Shown here in pieces: positions 34,802 through 46,387 of a stretch of 64,000 bases of DNA (positions are counted from its first letter, which is position 1; every line of letters begins with the position of its first letter). Source of the DNA: Stomorhina lunata (lineage: Eukaryota; Arthropoda; Insecta; Diptera; Rhiniidae); NCBI GenBank assembly GCA_933228675.1, contig OW121744.1, positions 58,857,775-58,921,774 on the forward strand, read 5' to 3'. The notes beneath the pieces are model-generated. The model saw nothing but the letters and a program-made list of their open reading frames with translations. It did not search any database and had not been told where the DNA came from. A program made the position numbers and the translations under genes.

Positions 34802-35250
34802 TGAAATCACGATAACGCCTAAACGAAAGGAGCTAGCTCACTGCAACTTAGTAAAAACATTCTTCATCTATGAGAAAATTTTGGTATTGAAATTGGGCAA
34901 AATCGGTTAACATTTGACCATAGCTCCCGTATAACTTCGTCTAGGCAAATCGCTCATTTGCTAATAAATGACAAATTATAACAGCTATGATGACAAAATT
35001 TGGTATCTAGAAGTTTTATATAAGTACTAGGCAGTATATAAAATTTCGAAATCGGTTCACATTTAACTATAGCTCCCAAACAAAAAACTTACGGAAACAG
35101 CCTAAATTCCACCTGAAATACACTTAAATGCCAATAAATGATAAACTGTAATAGCATTGGCCACTAAATTTAGCATTTTGTCACAATCGATCACCATTTG
35201 ACCATAGCTCTCATATAAAAAACTTACGGAAACACAAAAATACAAAATGA
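34637..35250 (+). mobile_element. Helentron-like element, family 3, left part of interrupted copy
   Basis: Starts 'tatacccaccatcaaaaaga' with a GTCY head at 34766-34800, then units with 'atttgaccatagctcccgta'. It matches 57503-58145 almost base for base in places and stops at 'aaatacaaaatga'. The matching right part, starting 'tttatgtccgtctgtccg', is at 37400-37910. Confidence 0.7.
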
Positions 35251-35251
35251 A

Positions 35252-36055
35252 ACAAGTAAGAAAGTGCTATAGTCGGTCAAGCCCGACCCTTCACCACTAA
35301 GGTCAAAGGTGTTCTTTTTCCTGTATAAAGACAAATATTTGCTAAATTTTGCCATCATACAAACATATTCTTAAAGCTTATACATTTAAGCTGTTTCCGT
35401 CATTTGGACTTACATGAGAGCTAGGGTCAAATGTGAACCGATTATCTCTAAAGTTAGCAAATTGATTACAGTTAAATTGATTACAGTTATTACAGAAATT
35501 ATATATGCAAAAAGTGAACTTAAAATTCTCATTATCTTCGGATTTACGAGCGTTTTAGTGAATTTTGTCCCATTTAGTGCGTTTTGAGAAAAGAGTTTGT
35601 ATGGGAGCTATGGTCAAATGTGGACCGATTTTAACGAAATTTGATATAGTGATTTAAGTTTACATAAGCAGTATTTGTTTTAAATTTCATGAAAAATATT
35701 GATTTTTGTGGCCAATATATCAATTCCGGGAAGTGGGACCTATGGGAGGTACCATAAATAATGGACCGATTTTGACGAATTTCAATAGCCATGGTCCCAT
35801 TATCAAAAAAAAATGATCTGTGCCAAATTTCATCAAATTATATTTAGAATTGCGAACTGTAGTTTGGTTACAAGGTTTACATGGGGGTCCAGCCAGCCAG
35901 ACGGACGGACGGACGGACGTCGCTAAATCGACTCAGAAAGTGATTCTAAGTCTATTGGTATACTAAAAGATGGGTCTAAGGCAAATATTTCTATGCGTTA
36001 CATACATACAGCACAAACTTATAATACCCTTTCCACCTTTGCACGGTGGTAAAAA
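35252..36055 (-). mobile_element. Family 1 element, full inverted copy
   Basis: On the minus strand it starts 'ttaccaccgtgcaaaggtgg' and ends in hairpin GTCGGGCTTGACCGAC followed by 'tatagcactttcttacttgt'. About 800 bp, the same layout as 3822-4604. Confidence 0.75.
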
Positions 36056-37369
36056 GCGGCCGAAAATGATTTTTATTAATTTTATAATTTTGATTACATT
36101 TTGATGTAAAATTTTGATGTAAACTGCCAATACTCTAAAGTATCCAATTTAACTTTATCTTTGACTTTCGGGTAACTGATTCGTTTTTTATACTAGCTCA
36201 AAGTCTATACTTTTTTGCCTACAATTTTAAAATTAAAAAATTTGATTTTTATATACTTTTGAATAAAAGCAGATATAATTTTTCCACTAAAGTTTTTGTT
36301 CTAAATTTTTAAGCACTTTTTAAATATTGTTATTAGTGAATCATTTTGTGCAGTTTTTAGAAATCTCTGTGGTTTGGTTTTTTCGAAAATTGAAGTGAAT
36401 TTGAGATAGTTAAATAACTAGTGAAAATCAGAAAAATCAAAATTTTGAAAGGCCATATCTAGGAAAAAGGAGCTAAAAGAGGTTACACGTAAATTGGATC
36501 TTCTACTGTTAAGTACTAGTAGTATATATTTCGAATTTCAGCCGCATTCTCTTGCCGGCCTATTTACCAGAATCATTTTACTAACTTCATCTTTTTACAT
36601 ATTTTAAACATTTTTAATTACACCAGAGTGCAATTTAGTAAGAAAAAGGTCCATTAAATACTAGAAAATAATCTAAAGCTGTATGTATTAAATGGTTAGA
36701 TTAAAATTTACTTTAGTTACCACCAAAAAACCAATTTAGGATAACAAATTATATAACGATTTCAAATAAGTATAAATGTCCTGTATAACGAAAATTTGGG
36801 CGTGGCGATGAATTTTCAGCCCTCTTTGTTAGCCAACACCTTCTTGAGTTAAATTTTTACAATAAGATTGAAAAAATGGAACAATACTTTGTTTTTAAGG
36901 AAATTCTGTAAGCAATACATTTACACAGGTGGTGGCCACATTACAATGAACAAATAAAAAATGCAGAAAGAATACGAAAATCACAGTCTTGAGCATTTTT
37001 TCATGTATTTTCAACATTTCATTGAAATATTAAGATTTTTTTGTTTTTTATATAATAATAAATCTTGACTAATGCACAATTTTTTTTCAGAAATTTAAAT
37101 ATATATTTCAAACTACTCATCCAAATTTTACAAATTATATATAATAAGGTAGACAAAAGGCCTGTACATAAATGAAAATTATTGAATATTTTTCAAAATT
37201 ATTAAACACATTTTATTAATGCATGTTATATGTCTCCTTTTATTTGGCCAACCACTTTTGATTTTACCATATAATTTATACAATATAAAGAAAGGACCAT
37301 AATATGTCAGCTCAGTAAGTTTCAGTCAAAAATATGAAGTAATAAACAAGTTATTGATTTTTGGCCGTA
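36056..37369. other. AT-rich DNA inside the interrupted family 3 element
   Basis: No gene. It lies between two opposed copies of the 'ttaccaccgtgc' type head (36022-36055 inverted, 37371-37399 direct) and may be part of the insertion that split the family 3 element. Confidence 0.4.
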
Positions 37370-37910
37370 TTTTACCACCGTGCTTTGGTGGTGAAGGGTA
37401 TAAATACGGTTTATGTCCGTCTGTCCGTCAGATAAAAGCGCGATAGCTCCTTAACTACAAGAGCTAGAGAGACAAAATTGTACAAAAGTATTTTTGATAT
37501 GTAATATAAGTTGTGTATTAAAAACGGGCGAAATCGTTTCACATTTAGTTAGAGCTCCCATATAACCCCGCCCCAGGAAACACATGAATGCTGATAAATT
37601 GAATACAATTGTAATAGCTATGACGACTAAATTTAGAATAGAGAAGTTTTATGGAACTATTGGTCAGTATATCAAATTTTATAGGAATTGGTTCATATTT
37701 GACTATAGCTTTCATATAAAAAACAATCCCGGAAACCAAAAAAAAAAAAAAATTGTAGCAAAGGCCAGTTATAACAACTTGTTTCGAATTTGGTCCACAT
37801 TTTGAATTAGCTGCACCCTCGTAGATATATGCGAGAAATTTCTAAATTTGACACAACTTGATGGTGGGTATATAAGATTCGGCCCAGCCGAATAAAACAC
37901 TCTTACTTGT
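37370..37910 (+). mobile_element. Family 3 right part, with 3' hairpin
   Basis: After a 30-bp head 'ttttaccaccgtgctttggt' it follows the family 3 sequence of 58350-59306, with internal deletions, to 'aacttgatggtgggtatata', hairpin ATTCGGC-cc-AGCCGAAT and 'actcttacttgt'. Confidence 0.65.
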
Positions 37911-38227
37911 TATTTTTTTTCAAAAATAATTTTTATTATAAGATTTTTATTTTTTTTGTCAAATATTTTTTTCAAATTCTGACAAATATTTTTTTTGCAA
38001 AAATATTGTCAAATGAAAAATTCCAATTTAAGAAAATCAATTTGGATTTATTTTTGGTAAAACTTTAAATAATATATCGTCATGTGAAATGTAAAATGTC
38101 AAAAATTTAAAATATCGTCATATGGCTACATGAAATGAAAATGGCAACTTTCAAATTTTACATCATATATCGTCATGTGAATAGAAAAATGTCAAAAATA
38201 TCGTCATATCGTTATACGAAATTTTTT
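37911..38227. other. AT-rich repeats of 'atatcgtcatatg' type
   Basis: The words 'atatcgtcatgtgaa' and 'aaaatgtcaaaaat' recur four times at 38075-38215, a short degenerate tandem repeat. Confidence 0.4.
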
Positions 38228-39919
38228 TTCTGGTAGAGTGGGTAACAACCTTGCTTTACAGCAGGATAATCAACTCTAGTATAGGAGACTATAACACTCG
38301 TAGAATAGTCACAAGAGGTACACCAAAGGGGGGGGGGGAGGTGTTGTCACCCTTACTTTGGTTACTGGCGATTAACGTCATACTTAAAAGATTTGACTAG
38401 GTAGGAAGATTGTCGCCTACGCTAATGACGTGGTAATACTGGTATCGGGTAAATACCTGAATACAATCAGTGAAATCATGGAATCGGCACTAGGCGATCT
38501 CTCCTCCTGGGCCAGTGACAAAGGACTGGGGGTCAAAACTGAAAAAGCAGAGTTAGTCTTATTCACCAGGAGGTACAAGGTTGAGTCTTTCAAACTTCCA
38601 GTACTTAATGGGGTAGAGTTAGAACTATCGTTAGAAGCCAAATTTCTAGGCATCATTCTAGATAGGAAGCTATCTTGGAAGAGGAACACGCTTGAGAGGA
38701 TGAAAAAGGGACTTAACGCCTACTACTTTTGCAGGAACTCAGTAGGCAAGAGCTGGAGATTAAACCCAATGGTAGTATACTGGATATACACAACCATTGT
38801 AAGACCAGTTCTGACATACGGGTGCGCAGTATGGTGGGAGGCGGTAAACAAAGTCTCTTTTCTTAGCCTCTTGAACAAAGTCCAAAGGAGTAGCAGCATA
38901 GGCATCTCTGGGGCCCTAAGGAGCACTCCTCAGACGGCCTTAGACGTGATGCTGTCTCTATTCCCATTAGATATATTCATAAAGGGAACAGCAACTAGAT
39001 GTCTTCTAAGGCTGCATGAGTCAGGCATACTTAGGCACAGACAGACAGGACATACCAGCATACTAAACCGAACGAAGGTCCCTTGCTTCCAGTCAGAATA
39101 ATCAGAATATTAGGGAATGCTACAGGCTTAGAGATGAGTGTAGTGTTTTTCAAGCAGAACATATCTCACATAATATTCCGGTGGAAAGCGAGGTGACAAT
39201 CTACGTTGATAGTCAGGCTGCTCTTAAAGCCCTAAAAGGATGTAGCATTACCTCGAAACTAGTCAAGATATGTAGATCAGCTATAATCAGCCTGGCTGAT
39301 ACTTATAGGGTAAGACTTTGCTAGGTCCCTGGTCATTGCGACATCGAAGGCAATGAAATTGCTGACGAAATCGCAAGACTTGGCTCGAGTCAGGACCTGA
39401 TACTCGCGGTGACAGAGATAGCTCCACCTATATGTCACCTTTCTATGGGCATCAAGTCTTGGATCGGTGAGGAAACAGCTAAGATCTGGCATAGCTTGGA
39501 CACTTGCACGATATCTAGGACCTTATGGCCCAACTTAGATATACGCAAGACCAAGCTCCTGCTAGGTCTTAGCAGAACAAGTCTTAGGAAATGCATAGGT
39601 GTTCTAACTGGAGACTTAAATTTCTAGGCAATTGATTCCATGAGGAACTGGGTGACATACAGCAGTGCAAACTGACTGATGTTGTTAGTTTTATTTTGGG
39701 ACTCAGATGCCCTAGGGTAGCGTTTTTGGACAACACTTCTCTTCTTTACGATTTTCTTTCTCTATCTTTAACACTTTCTATAACTACTCCCTTCACTCTT
39801 TTCTCTCTTTCTCTTTCCGCTATCATTTATTTACTTTCAGAAAGGATCACAATGGACCCGAAGGTCTCCGAGTGAAGATGCCACTCTCCTGGCATCGCCT
39901 TTTCAACCTAACCTAACCT
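38228..39919 (+). pseudogene. Decayed LOA/R1-like LINE: RT palm to RNase H and CCTAA tail
   Basis: Broken frames show VLSPLLWLLAINVILKRFD, then after a frameshift IVAYANDVVILVSG. The FADD catalytic box reads YAND here (38418-38429), an inactive change. A long open stretch (38430-39101) covers the thumb: KAELVLFTRRYKV, FLGIILDRKLSWKRN, VYWIYTTIVRPVLTYGCAVW and SIGISGALRSTPQTALDVML. RNase H follows (39190-39400): VTIYVDSQAALKALKG, then a stop where W is expected before VPGHCDIEGNEIADEIARLG. The 3' end 'aaaggatcacaatggacccg' and AACCTAACCTAACCTA (39904-39919) matches the tail type of the LINE at 13440-14730. A 12-base G run sits at 38328-38339. No TSD found. Confidence 0.85.
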
Positions 39920-39944
39920 ATAAATTATCAAATGGAAATTTTTT

Positions 39945-40782
39945 AAAATTTCAAAAAACAAGATAAATTTAAAAATTTCTTATAAAAATGGGAAAATTTG
40001 AAAATTTCCCATTAAAAAGGGAAGTTTTCAAGATTTCCAATTAAAGCGGAAAATTTTGAAAATTTCCCATTAAAATGGGAAAATTTCCCATAAAAACTGA
40101 AAATTTTGAAAATTTCCCAAAAAAAAAAGAGAAGTTTTGAAAATGTTCCATAAAAACGGGAAATTTTGAAAATTTTCCATAAAAAATAGTAGTTTAATAA
40201 ATTTTCCATAAAAACGGAAAAATTTGAAAATTTGAAAATTTCCCATAAAAAAGGGAAATTTTGAAAATTTCCCATAAAAAAGGGAATTTTTGAAAATTTC
40301 TCATAAAAACGAAAATTTTGGAAATCTCCCATAAAAAAGGGAAGTTTTGAAAATTTCCCATAAAAAAGGGAAGTTTTGAAAGTTTCCCATAAAAACAGGA
40401 AATTTTGAAAATTTCCCATAAAAAAAAAATTTTCCATAAAAGTTTTAAAAATTTTCATAAAAACGGATAAATTTGAAAATTTGAAAATTTCCCATAAAAA
40501 AGGGAAATTTTGAAAATTTCCTATAAAAAGGGGAATTTTTGAAAATTTCTCATAAAAAGGGAAATTTTTAAAATTTTCCATTAAAACGCGAAATTTTGAA
40601 AATTTCCCATTAAAACAGGAAATTTTGAAATTTCCCATTAAAACAGGAAATTTTGAAAATTTCCCATTAAAACGGGAAATTTTGAAAATTTTCCATTAAA
40701 ATGGAATATTTTAAAAATTTCCCATAAAATAGGGAAATTTTGAAAATTCCTCTTAAAAAAGGGAAATTTTTCTATCACGACT
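39945..40782. repeat. 29-bp palindromic satellite, block 1
   Basis: Unit of about 29 bp with GGGAAATTTT and AAAATTTCCC separated by one base, plus linker ATAAAAAA. Because 29 is not a multiple of three, the long minus-strand frame cycles through three 10-residue motifs; it is not a gene. Confidence 0.9.
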
Positions 40783-41105
40783 GTCAATTTTTTTTGAATG
40801 TACGCTGGCATAGTTGTATATGTTTATATTTTACTTAACTAAGAGGGTGGGTCAATATGTTTAAGGAATTTTGGATTACCCGGAAGGAATTTTGGATTTC
40901 TTAATTGAAAATTTGAAATTGTTCCAGTCAATATGCCACTGTAAATAAAATTACTCTGCTTATTCAAATTTAGATCGCAGACTTGTTGAACGACCCTCTT
41001 TATTAATTTTTTCTCCAAAAAATACATGCTTAGAAGAAAAGACCAACAAAAATTTCCAAAACAACTTTTCAATTCGTTTAAAGCAGTTAATTAATTAAGT
41101 GTTTT
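40783..41105. other. Spacer, first copy of duplicated flank
   Basis: 'tatcacgactgtcaattttt' through 'gttaattaattaagtgtttt'; repeated with few changes at 41708-42047. Confidence 0.85.
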
Positions 41106-41707
41106 TTGAAAATTTCCCATAAAAAAGGGAAATTTTGAAAATTTCCCATTAAAAAGGAAATTTTGAAAATTTCCCATAAAAACGGAAAAATTAGAAAATT
41201 TCCCATAAAAAAGGGAAATTTTGAAAATTTCCCATAAAAACGGAAAAATTTGAAAATTTCCCATAAAAAAGGGAAATTTTGAAAATTTCCCATAAAAAAG
41301 GGAATTTTTGAAAATTTCTTATAAAAACGAAAATTTTGAAATCTCCCATAAAAAGGGAAGGTTTGAAAATTTCCCATGAAAAAGGGAAGTTTTGAAAGTT
41401 TCCCATAAAAACAGGAAATTTTAAAAATTTCCCATAAAAACAAAAAAAATTTTCCATAAAAAAAGGAAAATTTTGAAAATTTCCCATAAAAAAGGGGATT
41501 TTTGAAAATTTCTCATAAAAAGGAAAATTTTGAAAATTTCCCATTAAAACGCGAAATTTTGAAAATTTCCCATTAAAACAGGAAATTTTGAAAATTTCCC
41601 ATTAAAACGGGAAATTTTGAAAATTTTCCATGAAAACGGAATATTTTGAAAATTTCCCATAAAATAGGGAAATTTTGAAAATTCCTCTTAAAAAAGGGAA
41701 ATTTTTC
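41106..41707. repeat. 29-bp palindromic satellite, block 2
   Basis: Same unit as block 1 with the same order of variants at its right end (cgcgaaatttt, caggaaatttt, cgggaaatttt, cggaatatttt, then 'attcctcttaaaaaagggaa'). Block and spacer together form the second copy of a ~0.95-kb tandem duplication. Confidence 0.9.
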
Positions 41708-42047
41708 TATCACGACTGTCATTTTTTTTTGAATATACGCTGGCAGAGTTGGATATGTATATGTTTATATTTTACGTAACTACGAGGGTGGGTCAATAAG
41801 TTTAAGGAATTTTGGATTACTGGGAAGGAATTTTGGATTACTTAATTGAAAATTTGAAATTGCTCCAGTCAATATGCCACTGTAAATAAAATTACGCTGC
41901 TTATTCACATTTAGATCGCAGACTTGTTGAACGACCCTCTTAATTAAATTTTTTCTCCAAAAAATACATGCTTAGAAGATAAGACCAACAAAAATTTCCA
42001 AAACAACTTTTCAATTCGTTTAAAGCAGTTAATTAATTAAGTGTTTT
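41708..42047. repeat. Second copy of duplicated flank
   Basis: Repeats 40772-41105 ('gagggtgggtcaataagttt', 'gtcaatatgccactgtaaat', 'ttagatcgcagacttgttga'); offset about 940 bp. Confidence 0.85.
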
Positions 42048-42810
42048 TAAATGTCAAATTCATTTACTAGATACAAGATTTAGACTAGATTTTCCTTTAG
42101 ACTGAACAAAAACTCAAGCAAAATTTCAAGGTCTTTTAGAGACTTTTATTGAAAAGGAAATAGCAACTAACATTTCCCAAGTCAATGCAACACAAATGAA
42201 CACCAGCGGCAATAAAAACCACAAAAACAGAAAAAAAAACAACAAATAAATAAATTGCAAATAAAAATGAATTGTCGTTCTTTCAACATCAAGAGTTTTT
42301 TTTTAGGATTTTTTATTTGCTTATTGAAGAGATGGCAAAAAACTTCATATAAAACTTGTTTAAAGGCGTTTTTTTTTCGTTGGCTTTACGATCCAAAGTG
42401 GGTCAGTATGTGAATGAAGAAAAATATGAAAACACAAAATTAACAACGAAATTTAAAACGTCAATGTCCGGTAGATTTGGATTTTGGTTATAATTCGGTT
42501 TTAGTGGTTGCAACAGGATTTAAGTGTGAATATGTGGATAATCTAAAGGTGTATTTTAAATCAAATTTGTTTTATTTTTTTTGTATGTGAATTTTGCTGC
42601 CTGAGTTCTTGTGTAAGTAAATTTGCTTTCATTTTCATTTGAATAGAAATCACTTTTGCTGATGTGAATGAAGTAAATTCGATTTGAATTAATGAAACTG
42701 GTTTTCGCCAAATAAAGACGAATTCTCAGGCATTAAATGGTAGTATCATCTTGGTTAATGTGACCAACTATGAAAATACTGAAGTAAGACTTTTGTCCTA
42801 TACAACGACT
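42048..42810. other. Intergenic, nothing recognised
   Basis: AT-rich; no frame or repeat identified. Confidence 0.45.
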
Positions 42811-43652
42811 CACAATAGGTTGAAAAAATAAATTTAGGTATACAATTCAAGAACTTTTGTATTGTCGATTACATTAAATTTCACATGGCTATTAAGGAGG
42901 AGGCTTAGACTTCTTAGGAGGGGAGCTATATGCCCTCAAAGAAGAGCACCTAGTATTTTTCGAAAATTAAAAACGATTTAGTGAATGTGGCTTACATTTT
43001 TGATTCAATAAATAGATTTTTCTGTGTTCAAAATCTACTAGCTGGGATCTACAAAAAACATTACTCTTATAGTTTATGAGATATTCGACTTCGAAAAAAT
43101 TTCAACATTTTGACGACTTAAGCCTAGAATTTTGCTAATATCGGATCCGAAATTATTTTATTTCTAAGGAATGTATGTATAAATTAAATCAAAAAATAAT
43201 TGATGGAAAATCTTTAGCCGATCAAATATTATATGCTTGCATGCATAATTCCCACGACATTTCAATTGGAACAAGGGGTACTTCTATCAGACAATGAGCT
43301 GCATCCGATTCTATTTTAGACTCACTGAAAAGGGTAATCTTTTTAACTCCGGCTCCGAATGGCAAATGTCTTATTTAGAGAAGTTTTACATTGCCTATTA
43401 CTCAATAACCAGTGGCTAGATGAGTTATTAGGTGAACCGCTTTTTTGAATTTTGTTTTCAAGTGGGTGGCCCCGCGGCGGCTCACGATATATTATATGCA
43501 CGGGCCGGTTCAAAGAGAACTGAACAAAAAAATAGTAGGCAGAGTTGCCGTTTTTTTTAAACTTTTAACTACAATAGGTTTTCTTTTCAATGTGTAGTTC
43601 TAAAGTTTTAAAAAGAAAAAGTTTTATACTCCATTTTTTTTAAATATTTTTA

Positions 43653-43716
43653 TCAAACATTTTTCTATAGAAAATTTGTTTATCAAACATTTTTCTATAG
43701 AAAAATTTTTATCATT
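43653..43716. repeat. Two isolated units of the TTTTCTATAGAAAA repeat
   Basis: 'catttttctatagaaaattt' followed by 'gtttatcaaacatttttc' and a second core; same unit as the arrays further right. Confidence 0.8.
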
Positions 43717-43775
43717 AACGCCTTTCGGTGGTTGGTTAGGCCATCTCATCAGGAGGATTATCCCTAATTCTACAC
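43700..43775 (-). ncRNA. Hammerhead-like motif H1 (degenerate)
   Basis: Minus strand: AATCCTC, CTGATGA (43752-43746), stem II GATGG (43745-43741), loop, CCACC, GAAA (43726-43723), then GGCGTTA. Stem II has one mismatch and the stem III/stem I side is changed, so it is probably inactive. It shares about 90 bp of upstream sequence with H2 in opposite orientation. Confidence 0.5.
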
Positions 43776-43904
43776 AGAGCGAAAACCACACATAATCTTC
43801 GCTTTATGTTGATATTTGTTGAACACAATAGTAATAATAATTCGTATTTATTCAGTCCCTCAAATTATACATAATGTGTGGTTTTCGCTCTGTCTAGAAT
43901 TAGG

Positions 43905-43956
43905 GATAATCGTCCTGATGAGATGGCCTAACCAACCATCGAAACACGTCAAGGAA
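43905..43956 (+). ncRNA. Hammerhead-like motif H2
   Basis: CTGATGA (43915-43921), stem II GATGG/CCATC (43922-43926, 43936-43940) with loop CCTAACCAA, GAAA (43941-43944), then CACGTC giving a minimal stem III and the TC cleavage site after 43950. The core and stem II are perfect; stem I (CGTC against AAGG) pairs poorly, so activity is doubtful. Confidence 0.6.
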
Positions 43957-44072
43957 AGGTTTCTCCACCAACATTTTTTGGTTTTATCAAAAAACTATTT
44001 ATTACAATAAATACACTACAGTAAAACTTTTTAATTAAATGTTTGATGTCTCACAATTTTGATAAACCTTTT

Positions 44073-44550
44073 TTAGAAAATTTTTCTATAGAAAATTTTT
44101 TTATCAAAAATTTTTCTATAGAAAATTTTTTTATCAAAAATTTTTCTATAGAAAATTTTTTTTATCAAAAATTTTTCTATAGAAAATTTTTTTATCAAAA
44201 ATTTTTCTATAGAAAATTTTTTTATCAAAAATTTTTCTATAGAAAATTTTTTTATCAAAAATTTTTCTATAGAAAATTTTTTTATCAAAAATTTTTCTAT
44301 AGAAAATTTTTTTACCAAAAATTTTTCTATAGAAAACTTTTTTATCAAAAATTTTTCTATAGAACATTTTTTTATCAAAAATTTTTCTATAGAAAATTTT
44401 TTTATCGACAATTTTTTTATAGAAAATTTGTTTATCAAAAATTTTTAATCATACATGTTTTTAGAGAAAATTTTTTTATAAAAAATTTTTCTACAGAAAA
44501 TTTTTCTATAGAAAATTTTTTTCTCAAAAATTTTTCTATAGAAAATTTTT
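44073..44550. repeat. 30-bp TTTTCTATAGAAAA satellite, block 1
   Basis: Unit 'tttttctatagaaaattttt' plus 'ttatcaaaaa', exact 30-bp period. The period is a multiple of three, so both strands are open with ten-residue repeats (IKKFSIEKFL and similar); these are not genes. Confidence 0.95.
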
Positions 44551-44880
44551 TTGATCTGTTACATTAATAAATAAATGTAACAGGTTTGGGATCAAATGCA
44601 AATACACTTCTTTTTGAATAATATTTACATCCCGACTATTTTGTTGTTATTTTTTGATAAAACTGCATGCATTCAGCTTATTTTTTAAAATAAACTTGTT
44701 TATTTTAAAACATCTTACCCCCCCTTCTTCACAGCATTCTGCATATAGTAGCCGACGGCTACAGCAAGAATGTGGGAAGTGAAGGTAGATGAAAACTGAA
44801 AAATGTTTGTTTTTGTTCAGTCGATAATCTACGCTTTTACTTTTGGTTTATGAACATAATTCTTAATAGTTATGTTTGTA
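44551..44880. other. Spacer with palindrome, first copy
   Basis: 'gttacattaataaataaatg' plus TAAC is a hairpin (GTTACATT/AATGTAAC). This and the following 'caggtttgggatcaaatgca' recur at 45025-45080, directly before the next satellite block. Confidence 0.75.
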
Positions 44881-44923
44881 AATTTAGTAATAATGCGAGG
44901 TTTTCGATCTGTCTAAATTGGGG

Positions 44924-44977
44924 ATAATCCTCCTGAAGAGATGGCTTAACCAACCATCGAAACGCGTCGAGGAATTT
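44924..44977 (+). ncRNA. Hammerhead ribozyme candidate H3 (complete core)
   Basis: Order: stem I strand ATAATCCTC; CTGAAGA (44933-44939; N7 = A is allowed); stem II GATGG/CCATC (44940-44944, 44954-44958) with a 9-nt loop, giving the required G10.1-C11.1 pair; GAAA (44959-44962); minimal stem III from A-C..G-U with loop GC; cleavage site GTC ending at 44968; stem I strand GAGGAATT (44969-44976). GAGG pairs with CCTC and the stem extends past one bulged A. All invariant core positions are present. Type I hammerheads with a one- or two-pair stem III are known from Penelope-like elements and animal retrozymes. Self-cleavage is inferred, not shown. Confidence 0.75.
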
Positions 44978-45082
44978 GGTTTCTCCGCAAACATTTTTTG
45001 GCTTTTTATCAATAAATTTATCTGTTACATTAATAAATAAATGTAACAGGTTTGGGATCAAATGCAAATACACTTCTTTTTG

Positions 45083-46386
45083 GAAAATTTTTTTATCAAA
45101 AATTTTTCTATAGAAAATTTTTTTATCAAAAATTTTTCTATAGGAATCACAAATTTTTTTAAAGAAAATTTTTTTATCAACAATTTTTTATCAAAAATTT
45201 TTCTATAGAAAATTATTTTATTAAAAATTTTTCTACAGAAAATTTTTTTTATCAAAAATTTTTCTACAGAAAATTTTTTTATCAAAAATTTTTCTATAGA
45301 AAATTTTTTTATCAAAAATTTTTCTATAGAAAATTTTTTTATCAAAAATTTTTCTATAGAAAATTTTTTTATCAAAAATTTTTCTATAGAAAATTTTTTT
45401 ATCAAAAATTTTTCTATAGAAAATTTTTTTTATCAAAAATTTTTCTATAGAAAATTTTTTTATCAAAAATTTTTCTATAGAAAATTTTTTTATCAAAAAT
45501 TTTTCTATAGAAAAGTTTTTTATTAAAAATTTTTCTATAGAAAATTTTTTTATCAAAAATTTTTCTATAGAACATTTTTTTATCAAAAATTTTTCTATAG
45601 AAAATTTTTTTATCGACAATTTTTTTATCAAAATTTTTTTTATAGAAAATTTTTTTATCAAAAATTTTTAATCATACATTTTTTTAGAGAAAATTTTTTT
45701 ATAAAAAATTTTTCTACAGAAAATTTTTTTATCAAAAATTTTTCTATAGAAAATTTTTTTCTCAAAAATTTTTCTATAGAAAATTTTTTTATTAAAAATT
45801 TTTCTATAGAAAATTTTTTTATCAAAAATTTTTCTATAGGAAATTTTTTTATCACAAAATTTTTTTATAGAAAATTTTTTTATCAACAATTTTTTATCAA
45901 AAATTTTTCTATAGAAAATTTTTTTATCAAAAATTTTTCTACAGAAAATTTTTTTTATCAAAAATTTTTCTATAGAAAATTTTTTTATCAAAAATTTTTC
46001 TATAGAAAATTTTTTTATCAAAAATTTTTCTATAGAAAATTTTTTTATCAAAAATTTTTCTGTAGAAAATTTTTTTATCAAAAATTTTTCTGTAGAAAAT
46101 TTTTTTATCAAAAATTTTTCTATAGAAAATTTTTTTATCAAAAATTTTTCTATAGAAAATTTTTTTATCAAAAATTTTTCTATAGAAAATTTTTTTATCA
46201 AAAATTTTTCTATAGAAAATTTTTTTATCAAAAATGTTTCTATAGAAAATTTTTTTATCAAAAATTTTTGATAAAAAATTTTTCTATAGAAAATTTTTTT
46301 ATCAAAAATTCTTCTATAGAAAATTTTTTATCAAAAATTTTTCTATAAAAAATTTTTTTATCAAAAATTTTTCTATAGAAAATTGA
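45083..46386. repeat. 30-bp TTTTCTATAGAAAA satellite, block 2
   Basis: About 40 units, same unit as block 1, with interspersed variants (ctacag, ctgtag; short unit 'caacaattttttatcaaaaa' at 45179 and 45885). Block-level duplication is visible: the segment around 45140-45300 resembles 45835-45990. Confidence 0.95.
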
Positions 46387-46387
46387 T

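Noticed and set aside
40012..41544. Long minus-strand frames rich in F, W, N, K
   Set aside because: 29-bp satellite read in three frames; not coding.
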